Positions 7,300 through 17,390 of a DNA stretch of 64,000 nt are shown here, piece by piece. The stretch spans positions 1 through 64,000 of the forward strand of contig JAEXGH010000029.1 of assembly GCA_023450935.1 (NCBI GenBank), read 5' to 3'. The notes under the pieces were generated by a model. That model ran no database searches, was not told where the DNA came from, and was given only the letters and a program-made list of their open reading frames with translations. Made by a program: the position numbers and the translations under genes. The DNA is from Verrucomicrobiota bacterium. GTDB lineage: Bacteria; Verrucomicrobiota; Verrucomicrobiia; Opitutales; Intestinicryptomonadaceae. Positions within the stretch are counted from its first letter, which is position 1. Each line of letters begins with the position of its first letter.

Positions 7300-9309
7300 C
7301 TGGGCGCGGCTGAGAGCCATAACCGGGAAATATATCCTATACCAGTTGTAGTTGAGCATAAATCCGCGTGCAAGCTCCTTGCCTTGGGGGAGGGGTGCGC
7401 CCGCGCGGAGATCGACTTTCGCGCCGAGCCCGTATCCCGGAAAACCAGTTCCCGTGTAGTAGGGCTCGTCCCAAGAACCGTCCTCTTTGTTCGATGAGGT
7501 GAGGAAGTCGCAGGCGCGCTTTATGTTCGGCTCATAGTTTCTGTCCTTTGCGGCTACAAAAGCCATAAGCGCCCATGCCGTTTGCGTTGCCGTGGAGGGA
7601 ATGCCGCAACCCGAGTATTTCGGCTCCATGTAGGAGGCGACGCTCTCGCCCCAGCCGCCGTCTGCCTGCTGTTTTGAAGCCAGCCATTCGAGGGCTTTTT
7701 TCGCCTGCGGAGTGGACCCTTCGCCGATTGCAGCGAGTGCGGGAATAACCGCGCCAGTGCCGTATATGTAGTTTACGCCCCAGCGGCCGAACCAAGAGCC
7801 GTCGTCTTCCTGTTCGGAGTAGATAAATTCGAGGGCCTTTGCAATGGCGGGGTGGTTTTTGGAGAAGCCGCACATTGCCAACGCCTCCACTATGTGGGCG
7901 GTGACGTCAACGCTTGGCGGATCGAGAACTTCGCCGAAATCGCAGAATGGGATTTTCGTTACGATTTTGCGCGTGTTGTTTTTGTCGAAGGCCGCCCAGC
8001 CGCCGTTGTCGGACTGCATCGCCAGAACCCAGTTGACTGTTCTGCGGATTGCCGAGTCTATTCTGCGTGCGCGCAGGTTTTCTCGGGGGATTAGCTTCTG
8101 GATTTTCTTGAGGGTAATCAGCGCGATTGCGGCGTCGTCGATATCGGGGTAGAAGTTGTTTGCGCGCTGGAACGCCCAGCCGCCGGGTTCGACGTTTTTG
8201 CCGACTTTTATCGACCAGTCGCCGTGGTGGCGGTTTTCCTTTTCCAGAACGTAGTCGAGTGCCTTGACAAGTTCGGGGCAGGAGCCGGGGGTTTCGCCCG
8301 CGTCAATGAGGGCTGTCATTGTAAGGAACGTGTCCCAAATGGGGCTTTCGCTTGCCTGAAGCATTGTGCCTTCGCCCCTGTCAACACGCCAGTGCAGGTT
8401 GAACGCGTCGATTGCTCGCGATACGTTTATTTGGTCGATCGCAAAACCCTCGACATACATCGCAATAATGCCGTAAATCCACGGGGGCTGGATTCCGCCC
8501 CACGCGCCGTCTTCGTCTTGGTGCTCCAAAATCCACTGAAGCACAAGCTTTATTGCGTATTCCCTGAAGGGTTTTACGGGGAAGCGGTTGTAGGCGTGCA
8601 GCGCGTGGTCGAGCTTCAGGAAAACGTTTTCCATGCTGAAGATTTTCTTGTTCTTGCGCGGCAGTCTGAAGTCGGCCTTATCTCTGCCTTCGGGAAAGAG
8701 CTCGTCAATCTGCAAATGCGGGGGAAGCTCCTTTATGGGGCGGCGCACGGTGAGGATTGAAATGGGCATCATTGTTGTGCGCGCCCAGCAGGCGAAGTCG
8801 TAGATATTGAACGGGCACCATTTCGGAAGGAAGAAAATTTCGGGTGGCAAAACGGGGGTGTGCGCCCACGGCCACTGCCCGAAAAGCGCGAGCCAGTATT
8901 TTGTAAATACCCTTATCTTGTCAATCCAGTTGTTGTCCAGAAGCCATTTGCGCGCCTTCGACATAATCGGATTGTCGGGGTCGAAGCCCTGAAGGCGCAG
9001 GGCGAAGTAGCATTCTAGCGTGGTGTTGATGTCGCCCTGTTCCGCGCCGTAGTAGATGTCCCAAGAGCCGTCTTCGCGCTGGCGGTCGAGAATGTAGCGG
9101 ACGACGCGCTCCCTTTTATGGTCGTCGAAGTCTATGAAATACATCGCCATAAGCCACTGTGCCTCCATGCAGCAGTTGGTGTCGAGCGGCGCGTTCCAGT
9201 ATCCCTCGGGGAACTGGCGGTCGATGAGGTATTTCGACGCAGCCTTGATTGTTTCGGCAATCGATTTTTTTGGGGTCGCTGTTTCTACGCTTTCAAATTT
9301 GTTAAACAT
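7282..9309 (-). CDS. shc: Squalene-hopene cyclase
   Basis: A 675-residue class II triterpene cyclase that protonates squalene to start cyclisation to hopene or hopanol, on the inner face of the cytoplasmic membrane. The catalytic DxDD motif is DIDD at residues 389-392. Several QW repeats are visible, among them QREDGSW, QSDNGGW, QEDDGSW and QQADGGW, and DVTAHIVEALAMCG and GTGFPG are family features. Length is normal (630-680). No other hopanoid genes (hpn, squalene synthesis) lie beside it. The next gene upstream, a beta-CASP nuclease, is on the same strand 70 bases away. The last codons and stop lie in a palindromic repeat copy. Confidence 0.96.
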   Translation of the reverse strand: MFNKFESVETATPKKSIAETIKAASKYLIDRQFPEGYWNAPLDTNCCMEAQWLMAMYFIDFDDHKRERVVRYILDRQREDGSWDIYYGAEQGDINTTLECYFALRLQGFDPDNPIMSKARKWLLDNNWIDKIRVFTKYWLALFGQWPWAHTPVLPPEIFFLPKWCPFNIYDFACWARTTMMPISILTVRRPIKELPPHLQIDELFPEGRDKADFRLPRKNKKIFSMENVFLKLDHALHAYNRFPVKPFREYAIKLVLQWILEHQDEDGAWGGIQPPWIYGIIAMYVEGFAIDQINVSRAIDAFNLHWRVDRGEGTMLQASESPIWDTFLTMTALIDAGETPGSCPELVKALDYVLEKENRHHGDWSIKVGKNVEPGGWAFQRANNFYPDIDDAAIALITLKKIQKLIPRENLRARRIDSAIRRTVNWVLAMQSDNGGWAAFDKNNTRKIVTKIPFCDFGEVLDPPSVDVTAHIVEALAMCGFSKNHPAIAKALEFIYSEQEDDGSWFGRWGVNYIYGTGAVIPALAAIGEGSTPQAKKALEWLASKQQADGGWGESVASYMEPKYSGCGIPSTATQTAWALMAFVAAKDRNYEPNIKRACDFLTSSNKEDGSWDEPYYTGTGFPGYGLGAKVDLRAGAPLPQGKELARGFMLNYNWYRIYFPVMALSRAQKFYMS

Positions 9310-9379
9310 AGCGGGATTTTTGTAGATTGAAAATGTAAGTCAACAAAATAAAGAGCGCCGCGGAAGACGCACGCTGCGT

Positions 9380-10735
9380 TTACAGGTCGAGCGTTTCGGA
9401 GGGGTTTGCAATTATGACATTCGTTTTGGGAAGCCTGTCCAAAACCTCATACATAAACCACTCGCGCGACTGTTCGCTGCCGTGGGTCAGCACCACGCAG
9501 CGGGGATCTTTGCGCAGAATGTATTCAAGAATCTGTTCCCTGTCGGCGTGCGAGGACAGGTCGAAGCGGTCGAATTTGCAGTTGAGCGCGCCCACAAAGA
9601 AGAGGTCGCGGAAGGCGAAGTCTCCGCCCGAAGGCGTGTTGCAAAGCCTGCCGGCGGGCGTTTCGGGGTCGCAGTAGCCGACGAGGAATATGGCGTTGGA
9701 GCTGTCGTTTATCACTCCGGAGGCGGCTATGTAGGCGGGCGTGTTTTCAATCATCATTCCGCTGCCGAGAATGTATATGCCCTTTTCGTCGAAATCCCTT
9801 CCCGCTTCGAGCCGCCCCCTGAGCACCTTCGTCCCCTCGAGCGCGTTTTTGCCGAAGCGCACATACGCCGAATTTTTCGAAAGCTTGACCAGATGCTCGG
9901 CGATGTCCACGCCCAGACCGCCGATGAAAACGGGAGTGTCCTGCGGAATGGTTTTTTCGGCCTTCGCCCGCGCTATTATAAGCAGTATCTCCTGCATTCT
10001 GCCGAGCGCGAACGCGGGCACAAGCACGTTGCCGCCGTCGCGCACCACCCTTGCAACCGACGCCACAAAACGGTCGCGTTCGGAGTCGTAGCTCGTATCC
10101 GCGCTCTTTTCGCGCATGCCGCGCGTTGTCTCAACCACGAGCACGTCCACTTTTTCGTCGGTTTGCTTCGCGCCTTTGAGCAGGGCGGTATCGTGGAACG
10201 ATATGTCGCCAGAAAAAAGGTATTTTTTGTTTCTGTTTTCGAACATCACCGACGCCGCTCCCGGAATGTGCCCCGCGGGAACAAACGTGATTTTTACCTT
10301 CCCGTTGGCCGCCTCGAAAACGCGCTCCCTGTTGAACGCCATCGGCGTCATTTGCTCGACGATTGTGTCAAGCTCCGAGTTTTCGTAGAGAGGATACTCC
10401 TTTATGTTGTGCTCTTCGCGCTGTTTTGCCATAACGCTGCGCGAGTTTCTGAGCATTTTGAACATCAATTCGCGCGATTCGTCGGCTACAAGCACGCGTG
10501 CCGAATGCTGGCGGCGCAGAAGCACGGGCAGCGCGCCGCAGTGGTCGAGGTGCGCGTGCGTGATTGCGATGAAGTCGAGCGATTCGTCGAGGATTTTCGA
10601 CAAGTCTGGCAGGGCGCAAAGCCCCATTTTTGTCGGGTGCATTCCGCAGTCCACGAGGGCTTTGAAGCCGCCGAACTCCACCAAGTGCGCACTCGAGCCC
10701 ACGTCTATGTCTCTGTTTAGGTCTGTGTATAGCAT
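9380..10735 (-). CDS. Metallo-beta-lactamase/beta-CASP ribonuclease (CPSF-like exonuclease)
   Basis: A 451-residue zinc nuclease of the bacterial CPSF73-like group. The MBL signature H60-A-H62-L-D64-H65 is followed by AGHIPGAAS and SGDIS, then the beta-CASP insertion with LVVETTRGMR and PAFALGRMQEILLII, and a closing HADREQILEYI and LTHGSEQSREW. Family members process or degrade RNA, although substrates of many bacterial forms are unknown. It ends 70 bases before the cyclase start on the same strand. It is divergent from the large hypothetical gene starting at 10987, so promoters for both probably lie within 10736-10986. Confidence 0.9.
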   Translation of the reverse strand: MLYTDLNRDIDVGSSAHLVEFGGFKALVDCGMHPTKMGLCALPDLSKILDESLDFIAITHAHLDHCGALPVLLRRQHSARVLVADESRELMFKMLRNSRSVMAKQREEHNIKEYPLYENSELDTIVEQMTPMAFNRERVFEAANGKVKITFVPAGHIPGAASVMFENRNKKYLFSGDISFHDTALLKGAKQTDEKVDVLVVETTRGMREKSADTSYDSERDRFVASVARVVRDGGNVLVPAFALGRMQEILLIIARAKAEKTIPQDTPVFIGGLGVDIAEHLVKLSKNSAYVRFGKNALEGTKVLRGRLEAGRDFDEKGIYILGSGMMIENTPAYIAASGVINDSSNAIFLVGYCDPETPAGRLCNTPSGGDFAFRDLFFVGALNCKFDRFDLSSHADREQILEYILRKDPRCVVLTHGSEQSREWFMYEVLDRLPKTNVIIANPSETLDL

Positions 10736-10986
10736 ATCTGCAATTTCCGCCGCCCGGCGTGTCAGCAGAAAATCGGAGCGGCGGTATTTCGAATTCTATT
10801 ATCCAAATTATCGCAAATATGCGCCGAATCTCAACCATAAAATGCGTTTGTGTTTTTGCAGGTTTTTTCGGCATTTTTATCGGTTTCCGACCGCGCCGTT
10901 TTTTGTCCGATTTTCAGGATAAAATGCTTGAACTAAGAATTACCCTCCGTAGGATTTTCCGATATTAAATTCGAACGGTATTTTCT

Positions 10987-13900
10987 ATGGATTACAAATC
11001 TGCTCTGGGAATAAACTCCGAAACGGGCGCAAACGAGGTTGTTGGCAACGCTCTTTTCGAGTATGTGAATATGCGTCTGGACGCCATCGGCGAGCCCATT
11101 TTCGGCAGGGCGGACGACTACCCCCTGCTCAAAATGGCGCAGCCGCTGCTGGAAAACTACAGGGATTTCGTTTCAGTCGCCGCCGGCGAATACTGCGCCG
11201 CCGACCGCCGCGTGATGTCGTTTTTGCGCTCGTTCCTCAAAGATGTGCTTTCGCCGCACGAAGAGCCCGCGCCGCTGCCCAAGCGCACGCTGGTGCTCGA
11301 CCGCTTCGGGACTGCGCGCATTCTTTCCATGCCGCCCGACAGGGATTCATACAAAAATGAATACGTCGAAAGCTTCCGCGTCCGTCAGGGCATCTTGAAC
11401 AACCCCAAAAACGACAGGCGCACAACAGCGGGCGTTTTCCACATAGCCGAGGGCGGACTGCCCGTTCCCGACGACAAGAAAGCCGTTCCGAAGGCCGTTT
11501 TCAAAAACCTCTGGAGGCACGCTTTCGAGGCGCCCGAGAGCCTGATGGAGCTGCCGTTTACATCCACGCAGGACAGAAAGGCGTCGCGCTGGGTTTCGCT
11601 TTTCGTCCGTCCCATTGTCTGCCCCGAAATCCCGAATGTCGGCGGGTGCAAGCGCATGGAGATACGTTTCTTTGTCCCCGGGGGGCTTGTCTGCAATCTC
11701 GATTTTGTCGAAAGCATTTTCGGCAACGCGGGCAATCCGTTTCTTTCGAAAAACAACACCGACGAAGCCTCCGATTCTTGGACGGGGCAGACGGGCTGCA
11801 TAGTCCTTGCGCCGCACCTTACCAAACTTACGAAGAAGTCGCTCGGGCTTCCGAACGTCGCCGACGCCACCGAACGCCAGAAGCGCGACGGAATGTGCTG
11901 GGAAGACCCCTCCGAACTCTACAACAACGGCAAGCCCTTCAAAATCACCGCTCGCGACTCTTCGGGTGTGATTGTCACAATCATCGCCGACAACTATTTC
12001 GGCTACTCCAAAAAGGAGATTAAAACCCAGATAAGCTTTGCCGCCAACCTCTACGGTCAGTGCGAAGAGGAACACAGCGGCGGCGCGCTCGCGTTCAGCA
12101 GCCGCGATATGGGCGAGGAATTCGCCGCCGACTGGTTCATTCAGGACTGTTCGATGACCTTCGCCGACACCGTTTCGCTTTTGGGAGACACGATTGAAGT
12201 TTTCCCCGAAGGCTGGGCGCGCGACAGGCGTTTTGCGAACGTAATCTACGTTGACGAACACGCAAAATTCTCAATTAAAACCCAGAGTATCACTTGGAGC
12301 AAGAACGGAGCGGAGCAGTCGATAAAGCTTCTGCCTTCGAAAATCTACATACTGCCCTCGGGCGCGAAGGTGGAGATGAGGCGTCCGCACGAAAACCGCC
12401 GCTGGCGTTTGGTGGGCATTCTCTCGGAGGGCGTTTATTGCCACAAGCCCGCAACCGTTTCGGGCGGCGGCAAAAGCGAAATTTCCAAGGACATTTCCGA
12501 CGCCATAATCCACGGCCCCTCCATTGTAGCCGACTTCAAAAAGGACATTCTGACCGTCGCGGAAATCATCAACAAAAACTACGGCAACCGCAATAAGGAC
12601 CAGTCGCAAAACAAGGGCGAAAACAGCCGCCCGATACTGTCGCCGCGCAGGACGATGGGCTCGGTTGTGAAGCTGCTTACGCCGTCGGAGGACTTCACCG
12701 ACGAATACAACGCATGGCTTGAGTCGATTCCCTTCTACATCAGGGAATTCGTGCTCACCGTAAAACGCCACTACCGCCCCGAATGGGGCGACAACTGGAT
12801 GGACAAGTTCTCGGTTGACTCCATAAACGGGACAGACGGCAACACGCTTAAATACAAGAACGCCGACGTGCTTACTTCGTATCTGCGCATAGGCTTTACC
12901 GAAGACGGCTCTTGGCGCACGTTCAGCCTGCGCAAGGACTTCGCCCCCTGCGTGAAGCTGCAAATGGAGGACGACATCACAAGCTCCGTGGTAGTGCCCA
13001 AGTCGGCGGTGGAGTATCTGCCGCAGAATCTGAGCAACGCGGGCGAATCGGTCAAGTTTACCGAAAATTGCGAATACCGCCTCTTCCAGCGTCCCGACGA
13101 AGCCGTAGTCCGCGGCTACGACAAACGCGCCGAAGCGGATATGTCGGGCAGGGACATGTTCCTTTCCAACTACGAGCCGCTCGACAGAACTCAGGTTCGC
13201 GAAATGAGCGAGGACATTCTGCGCTTCGACAAATTCACCCCGCCGATGAAAAACAACCTGCTCGGCTTCCTTTCGGAGTCGAAGCCCGAATACGTCGTAA
13301 GCTCCGCCAATCCGCGTTTGATAAAATCCGTTCCCAGCAAAAACGTCCGCTATCTGCAAAACCGCGACGATATGGTAAACAGGGAAAAATACTACGTTGC
13401 GGAGGTCGGCTCGCGCTTGGCGCGCAGAATCCCGATAGGGAAGTCGGTTCCGCACCCCGTTTCGGCGGTTATTTCGGGGCGCAGAAACAATCCCGCTTCG
13501 GAGGGCATAAGGGCGTTGGCGGTTCACGGCCCCTTGCACTATTTGGAATTGCCCGAATTGTTTATGGAATACATTGCGTCGATGACGGGCAAGTCGCCTT
13601 CGACAGTCGGGGCAGGGCTTGAGGGCGCGCTCACGAAGGGTCCGTTCAACGCGCTTTGCCCGATAACCGACCTCAACAACGCGCTTGTTTCTTTTGCGCT
13701 CACAGGCTACGACGGATGGCTGAGCAGCGCGGGGTATATCGGCGCGAAATACAGGGTTGACCACGACATCAGCCTGCTTATTCCCGAAATCTGGGCGCGT
13801 ATGCGCCCGTCGGAGCGCAACGCCGCAAACCTCATCAAAAAGGGAATGCTGGAGCGTTGCAATGACATGGAATACAACGGCAAAAAGGTGTTGTCGTCGC

Positions 13901-14412
13901 GCTTGGGCTGGAGAATAAACGAGGAGTTTGTAATCAATTTCTTCGGCAGGGTGTTCTCGAACCCCGCGTCGATTTTCACTGCCGATATGCTCCGTCCCGA
14001 ATTGCAGGGCATGGACGTGTTCGCCGAGGGCATGGACAATATGGTGGGCGCTCACAGGCGCGCCGCCGAAATGTATTTCAACGACGGTTCTATCGAGGGC
14101 GCGTGCCCGCCTTTGAAAGCCCTGTTGCACATTATGCGCGACGGCTCGTTCGAGGGCAAAACGCTTGATTCGCCCGAAATACGCGATATGTTCACTTTCG
14201 AAAATATCAGAACATCCGAATGGTATGCCGAACGCCTTATCGCCCGCCAGCAAATCGAGGTAAACGAACTCCAGCGCAAGCTTTACTCCACGCCCGAAAA
14301 CCAGCAAAAGCGCGTGGCGGAATTGAAGGCGCAGTTGAAGCTCAAAAAGGGAATCGGATATTTGAAATCGCTTGCGGGCACGCTCGGCGCAGACCCGTAT
14401 ATCGCGATGTAG
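10987..14412 (+). CDS. Large protein of unknown function (1141 residues)
   Basis: No family is recognised with confidence. It lacks a signal peptide and clear membrane segments, so it is probably cytoplasmic. Notable stretches are NYFGYSKKEIKTQISFAANL, near residues 337-356, followed by YGQCEEEHSGGALAF, which have the look of a conserved active-site region with Lys, Cys, Glu and His, and a charged helical end (residues about 1085-1130). Composition and codon use match the neighbours, arguing against recent transfer. It stands alone with a 250-base upstream gap and 75 bases before the next gene. A carboxylate-phosphate or nucleotide-linked enzyme is possible but unsupported. Confidence 0.75.
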   Translation: MDYKSALGINSETGANEVVGNALFEYVNMRLDAIGEPIFGRADDYPLLKMAQPLLENYRDFVSVAAGEYCAADRRVMSFLRSFLKDVLSPHEEPAPLPKRTLVLDRFGTARILSMPPDRDSYKNEYVESFRVRQGILNNPKNDRRTTAGVFHIAEGGLPVPDDKKAVPKAVFKNLWRHAFEAPESLMELPFTSTQDRKASRWVSLFVRPIVCPEIPNVGGCKRMEIRFFVPGGLVCNLDFVESIFGNAGNPFLSKNNTDEASDSWTGQTGCIVLAPHLTKLTKKSLGLPNVADATERQKRDGMCWEDPSELYNNGKPFKITARDSSGVIVTIIADNYFGYSKKEIKTQISFAANLYGQCEEEHSGGALAFSSRDMGEEFAADWFIQDCSMTFADTVSLLGDTIEVFPEGWARDRRFANVIYVDEHAKFSIKTQSITWSKNGAEQSIKLLPSKIYILPSGAKVEMRRPHENRRWRLVGILSEGVYCHKPATVSGGGKSEISKDISDAIIHGPSIVADFKKDILTVAEIINKNYGNRNKDQSQNKGENSRPILSPRRTMGSVVKLLTPSEDFTDEYNAWLESIPFYIREFVLTVKRHYRPEWGDNWMDKFSVDSINGTDGNTLKYKNADVLTSYLRIGFTEDGSWRTFSLRKDFAPCVKLQMEDDITSSVVVPKSAVEYLPQNLSNAGESVKFTENCEYRLFQRPDEAVVRGYDKRAEADMSGRDMFLSNYEPLDRTQVREMSEDILRFDKFTPPMKNNLLGFLSESKPEYVVSSANPRLIKSVPSKNVRYLQNRDDMVNREKYYVAEVGSRLARRIPIGKSVPHPVSAVISGRRNNPASEGIRALAVHGPLHYLELPELFMEYIASMTGKSPSTVGAGLEGALTKGPFNALCPITDLNNALVSFALTGYDGWLSSAGYIGAKYRVDHDISLLIPEIWARMRPSERNAANLIKKGMLERCNDMEYNGKKVLSSRLGWRINEEFVINFFGRVFSNPASIFTADMLRPELQGMDVFAEGMDNMVGAHRRAAEMYFNDGSIEGACPPLKALLHIMRDGSFEGKTLDSPEIRDMFTFENIRTSEWYAERLIARQQIEVNELQRKLYSTPENQQKRVAELKAQLKLKKGIGYLKSLAGTLGADPYIAM

Positions 14413-14487
14413 CTTTCGCGCCGCAGCCTTTCGGGGCGCGGTGGCCGCGGGCATTTTAAACAACACAACACAAAAGGATACACAAAT

Positions 14488-16383
14488 ATGATGAAGATAA
14501 AAACCGCTTTGATGTTTTTGGTGTCGGCGGCTTCGGCGTTCGCAATCCGGACCGCCGAAATCAGGACAACAAAACTCGACAAGACAGAGGAGGTAAAAAC
14601 GGTTCAACTCAACGAAGTCGAAAAGGACGTTTGGAGACTGCGCATTCCCGTCAACGAAATTTCGCGCGACACCAAGTCAATCGTCGTCGTCAACGACTGG
14701 GCGAAGGCGGCAAAGGGCGAAGACGGCTTCTTCCTCACCCCCAACGGCGGCTACGGCACCTTCCGCATCGACGACGGCAAAGAGGTTGAAACGCACCCGC
14801 ATTTGCGCATGTTTGCAATGAAAAACCCGCGCGGCGCGTTCCTTGCAATCGTCAAGGGCTTGAAGTTCGAATACACGCTCATTGCCGAGGCAAAAAAGGG
14901 CAAGTATGAAATCTACCCGCGCTTCAACATCGATAAAATCGACTTCGACCCCTACGAAGACATAGTTATCGACTTCTACAAGCTCGATTCCGACAAGGCA
15001 AACTACTCCGCAATAGCGGGAATTTACCGCGACTTCCTCATTAAGGATTCGAAACTTGTTCCGCTTGCCGAACGCGTAAAGGGCAATCCCACGCTGCAGA
15101 ACACGGCAAACACCATGTATGCGCGCATAAAATTCGCCCGCTGCGACCGCCGCAAAGCCCCGCCGAACGCTTGGAAAAAAGCGGGCTACAAGCCCGAAAT
15201 GATTGTCGACCACACTTTCGACGACGCCAAGCGCATAATGAAAAATTTCAAGGACTTGGGTATGGACGACATCGAAGTATGCTTTGTCGGCTGGCACAAG
15301 GGAGGGCACGATGGGCCGTTCCCGGACTTGTTCCCCGTCCCCGAGGAAATCGGCGGAGAAGCCAAAATGCGCGAGGCCGTAGCATACGGCAAAAGCCTCG
15401 GCTACAGAATGACCGTCCACACGAACCACCACAACTACTACTCCAACGCCGCGCGTTTCGACGAGAAAAACGTCAACAAAAATAAGGACGGCACTTGGCG
15501 CGTATATACATATTGGCCGGGCGGCAAGGCGTATCATTCCTGCTTCCTCACGGTGCTCAACAGGTATTTGAACGAAGACATAGCGCGCCTTAAAGACATC
15601 GGCATAAACGGCACATACCATGTCGATGTGACGTCGATTAGAATTCCATCGCCGTGTTGCAACCCGCTACACCCCCTCACGCGTCAGGCAATGGTGGACG
15701 TGGAAAATAAAATCGGCAGAAAACTGCGCGAAAACTTCGGCGGATTCAGCTCCGAAGGCAAAATCGACCACGTTGCGCCCACGCTCGATTACGGGCTTTA
15801 TGTCCGCTGGGACTCGCTTGCAAAAAAACCTATTATCGACAAAGACGTTCCCCTCAATGAACTTGTCCTCAACGGCATAATTCTGAGCAACCCCTATTAC
15901 GGAACAATCGACGCTCCATACGAGCGCAAGGCGGGCGAAAACCTCTCCGATGTCAACAAGCCGTATTGTGTTATGGGCACTGCGCGGCGCGCGCGCCTGA
16001 AGGTTATAGAATACGGCGGGCGTCCGTCGTTCTACTATATTGACTATTCCGACCTCGCTCCGATGAAGTGGATTTACGACGACTGGCAGAAGCTGAAATA
16101 CCTGCAATTCCATTTCTTCGTCTTCCACGACGAAATCGCCCCCGACGTGTTCCTTTCGCGCTGGGACAACGGCGACGAAATAATCAGCAACTATACCGAC
16201 AAGCCTTTCGTATACAAGGGCGAAACAGTAAAGCCCGTTGATTACAGGCTATTCAAGTCGCGTTCGGCGGCGGTAAAACCGCTGGCGCAGTCGAATGAAG
16301 GCGCGAAGGCGTCGCTTTTCGGCGCGGACAATGCCGATGCGAAGCCGCCACGCACAGTCAGGCGCGTAAAAATCGGGAAGTAG
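14488..16383 (+). CDS. Secreted glycoside-hydrolase-like TIM-barrel protein (paralogue 1)
   Basis: Exported, 631 residues, signal peptide MMKIKTALMFLVSAASAFA. An N-terminal beta-rich domain (residues about 25-200) is followed by a barrel with VEVCFVGWHKGGHDG-like and VHTNHHNYYS segments, then HVDVTS with Asp380, then CCNPLHP, then FGGFSSEGKIDHV. The same order recurs in the protein at 35325 and in residues 380-965 of the giant protein at 48977, so this is a local paralogous family. An Asp after a barrel strand followed by Ser/Thr recalls retaining glycosidases; the best domain guess is DUF5696-like, but this is tentative. A bidirectional terminator follows at 16403. Confidence 0.75.
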   Translation: MMKIKTALMFLVSAASAFAIRTAEIRTTKLDKTEEVKTVQLNEVEKDVWRLRIPVNEISRDTKSIVVVNDWAKAAKGEDGFFLTPNGGYGTFRIDDGKEVETHPHLRMFAMKNPRGAFLAIVKGLKFEYTLIAEAKKGKYEIYPRFNIDKIDFDPYEDIVIDFYKLDSDKANYSAIAGIYRDFLIKDSKLVPLAERVKGNPTLQNTANTMYARIKFARCDRRKAPPNAWKKAGYKPEMIVDHTFDDAKRIMKNFKDLGMDDIEVCFVGWHKGGHDGPFPDLFPVPEEIGGEAKMREAVAYGKSLGYRMTVHTNHHNYYSNAARFDEKNVNKNKDGTWRVYTYWPGGKAYHSCFLTVLNRYLNEDIARLKDIGINGTYHVDVTSIRIPSPCCNPLHPLTRQAMVDVENKIGRKLRENFGGFSSEGKIDHVAPTLDYGLYVRWDSLAKKPIIDKDVPLNELVLNGIILSNPYYGTIDAPYERKAGENLSDVNKPYCVMGTARRARLKVIEYGGRPSFYYIDYSDLAPMKWIYDDWQKLKYLQFHFFVFHDEIAPDVFLSRWDNGDEIISNYTDKPFVYKGETVKPVDYRLFKSRSAAVKPLAQSNEGAKASLFGADNADAKPPRTVRRVKIGK

Positions 16384-16402
16384 CCCGATTTTGCGTGGAA
16401 AC

Positions 16403-16438
16403 AAAAAAGACGCCGATTCTGTTCGGCGTCTTTTTTTT
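16403..16438. terminator. Bidirectional intrinsic terminator
   Basis: The stem AAAAAAGACGCCGA pairs with TCGGCGTCTTTTTTTT around TTCTGT. The A-run and T-run flank it symmetrically, so it can serve both the plus-strand glycosidase-like gene and the converging minus-strand TPR gene. Confidence 0.88.
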
Positions 16439-16488
16439 GCTGTTTACCGTAGTGTTCTGCCGTGGGGGTATGGCGTTTGCCGCGCCCG

Positions 16489-17190
16489 TTAGAAGCGCGC
16501 GAGGGCATCGCCCGCCCGCCTTGCAAAGACTCCGCCCTGCGCGTCGAGCGAGACGGTTTCAAAAACCTTTTTCGCCGCCGGCTTGTCGCCTTTTTGCTCC
16601 AACGCCGCGCCGTAGAGATAACCCGCTTGAGCTTTGTAAACGGCATCTATTGTGGAATCGTCAAATACGGCTTTGAGGAGGTTTTCGCCCGCGGCCTTGT
16701 CGGTCGCATAGAGCGAAACGGCTTCGCCCAAGAGGGCTTTACCCAGAAGTATTGTGCCTTTCAAATCCTTTTTTGCGGCGGCGTAAAGCGACTTCGCTTC
16801 GGCGAACTTTCCGTCTTTGTATGCGGCGTCGGCGTTCTGCAACAACGCCACTCCCGCAAGTTTCGAGCCCTCATACTGCTTTGCAAAGTCGGCAAGCTGC
16901 GCCGGCGTAGACGCCTTTTCGAACGCGGCGGCGCGCGACTGCTCCGCGGAGGCTTTGTAGTGCTTCCAGCTGTTTACGCCGATTATTATTGCAAAGGCTA
17001 ACGCTATCGAGCTTACAATGGATTTCTTGTTGCGCGTCCAGTAAAGCCAAACTTTGTCGTCAAATTCCACTCCCTCAAGCTGTTCGTCGAGAATCACCGT
17101 TTTGCGCTCGTCCGAACTTGGAACTGTGTTTGCGTTGGCTACTTTGTTTTTTGCCGCGTGCGGGCCTTTTCTGAAAAAATTGTCTGCCAT
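16489..17190 (-). CDS. YfgM-like membrane-anchored tetratricopeptide protein
   Basis: 233 residues: a cytoplasmic N-terminus of about 55 residues, one membrane segment (SIVSSIALAFAIIIGVNSW), then a periplasmic helical domain with alanine-rich TPR-type repeats (YKDGKFAEAKSLYAAAKKDL and AALEQKGDKPAAKKVFETVS). This matches the YfgM/TPR_21 layout; YfgM in E. coli associates with the SecYEG translocon and periplasmic chaperones. It converges on the glycosidase-like gene and is divergent from hemY, with about 200 bases between the two starts. The family call is by architecture and repeat style. Confidence 0.72.
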   Translation of the reverse strand: MADNFFRKGPHAAKNKVANANTVPSSDERKTVILDEQLEGVEFDDKVWLYWTRNKKSIVSSIALAFAIIIGVNSWKHYKASAEQSRAAAFEKASTPAQLADFAKQYEGSKLAGVALLQNADAAYKDGKFAEAKSLYAAAKKDLKGTILLGKALLGEAVSLYATDKAAGENLLKAVFDDSTIDAVYKAQAGYLYGAALEQKGDKPAAKKVFETVSLDAQGGVFARRAGDALARF

Positions 17191-17390
17191 ATTTTTATAT
17201 TTGTTATATCGGCGTCATCAAACCACAAAAAGGACTCCCGCGCAAGAATTTTTTGCTTTCGCGCGCAGCAAAAACGTAAAAGTGTCCGGCGCGGGGAGGA
17301 CGCCGGCGGCGCGGGCTTTGTGCGCCTTCGGGGTGAGAATTTTTTTTAGATATTCTTGCAAAACCCGCCGATAAACTGTTTACTGGACAA

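Noticed and set aside
7282..10735. Hopanoid biosynthesis cluster
   Set aside because: Only the cyclase is present; no squalene synthase or hpn-type genes adjoin it in this window.
12271..14607. Minus-strand open frame of 778 codons opposite the large hypothetical gene
   Set aside because: It is antisense to a well-formed gene, its product is rich in Arg, His and Val without domain pattern, and it arises from high third-position GC on the other strand.
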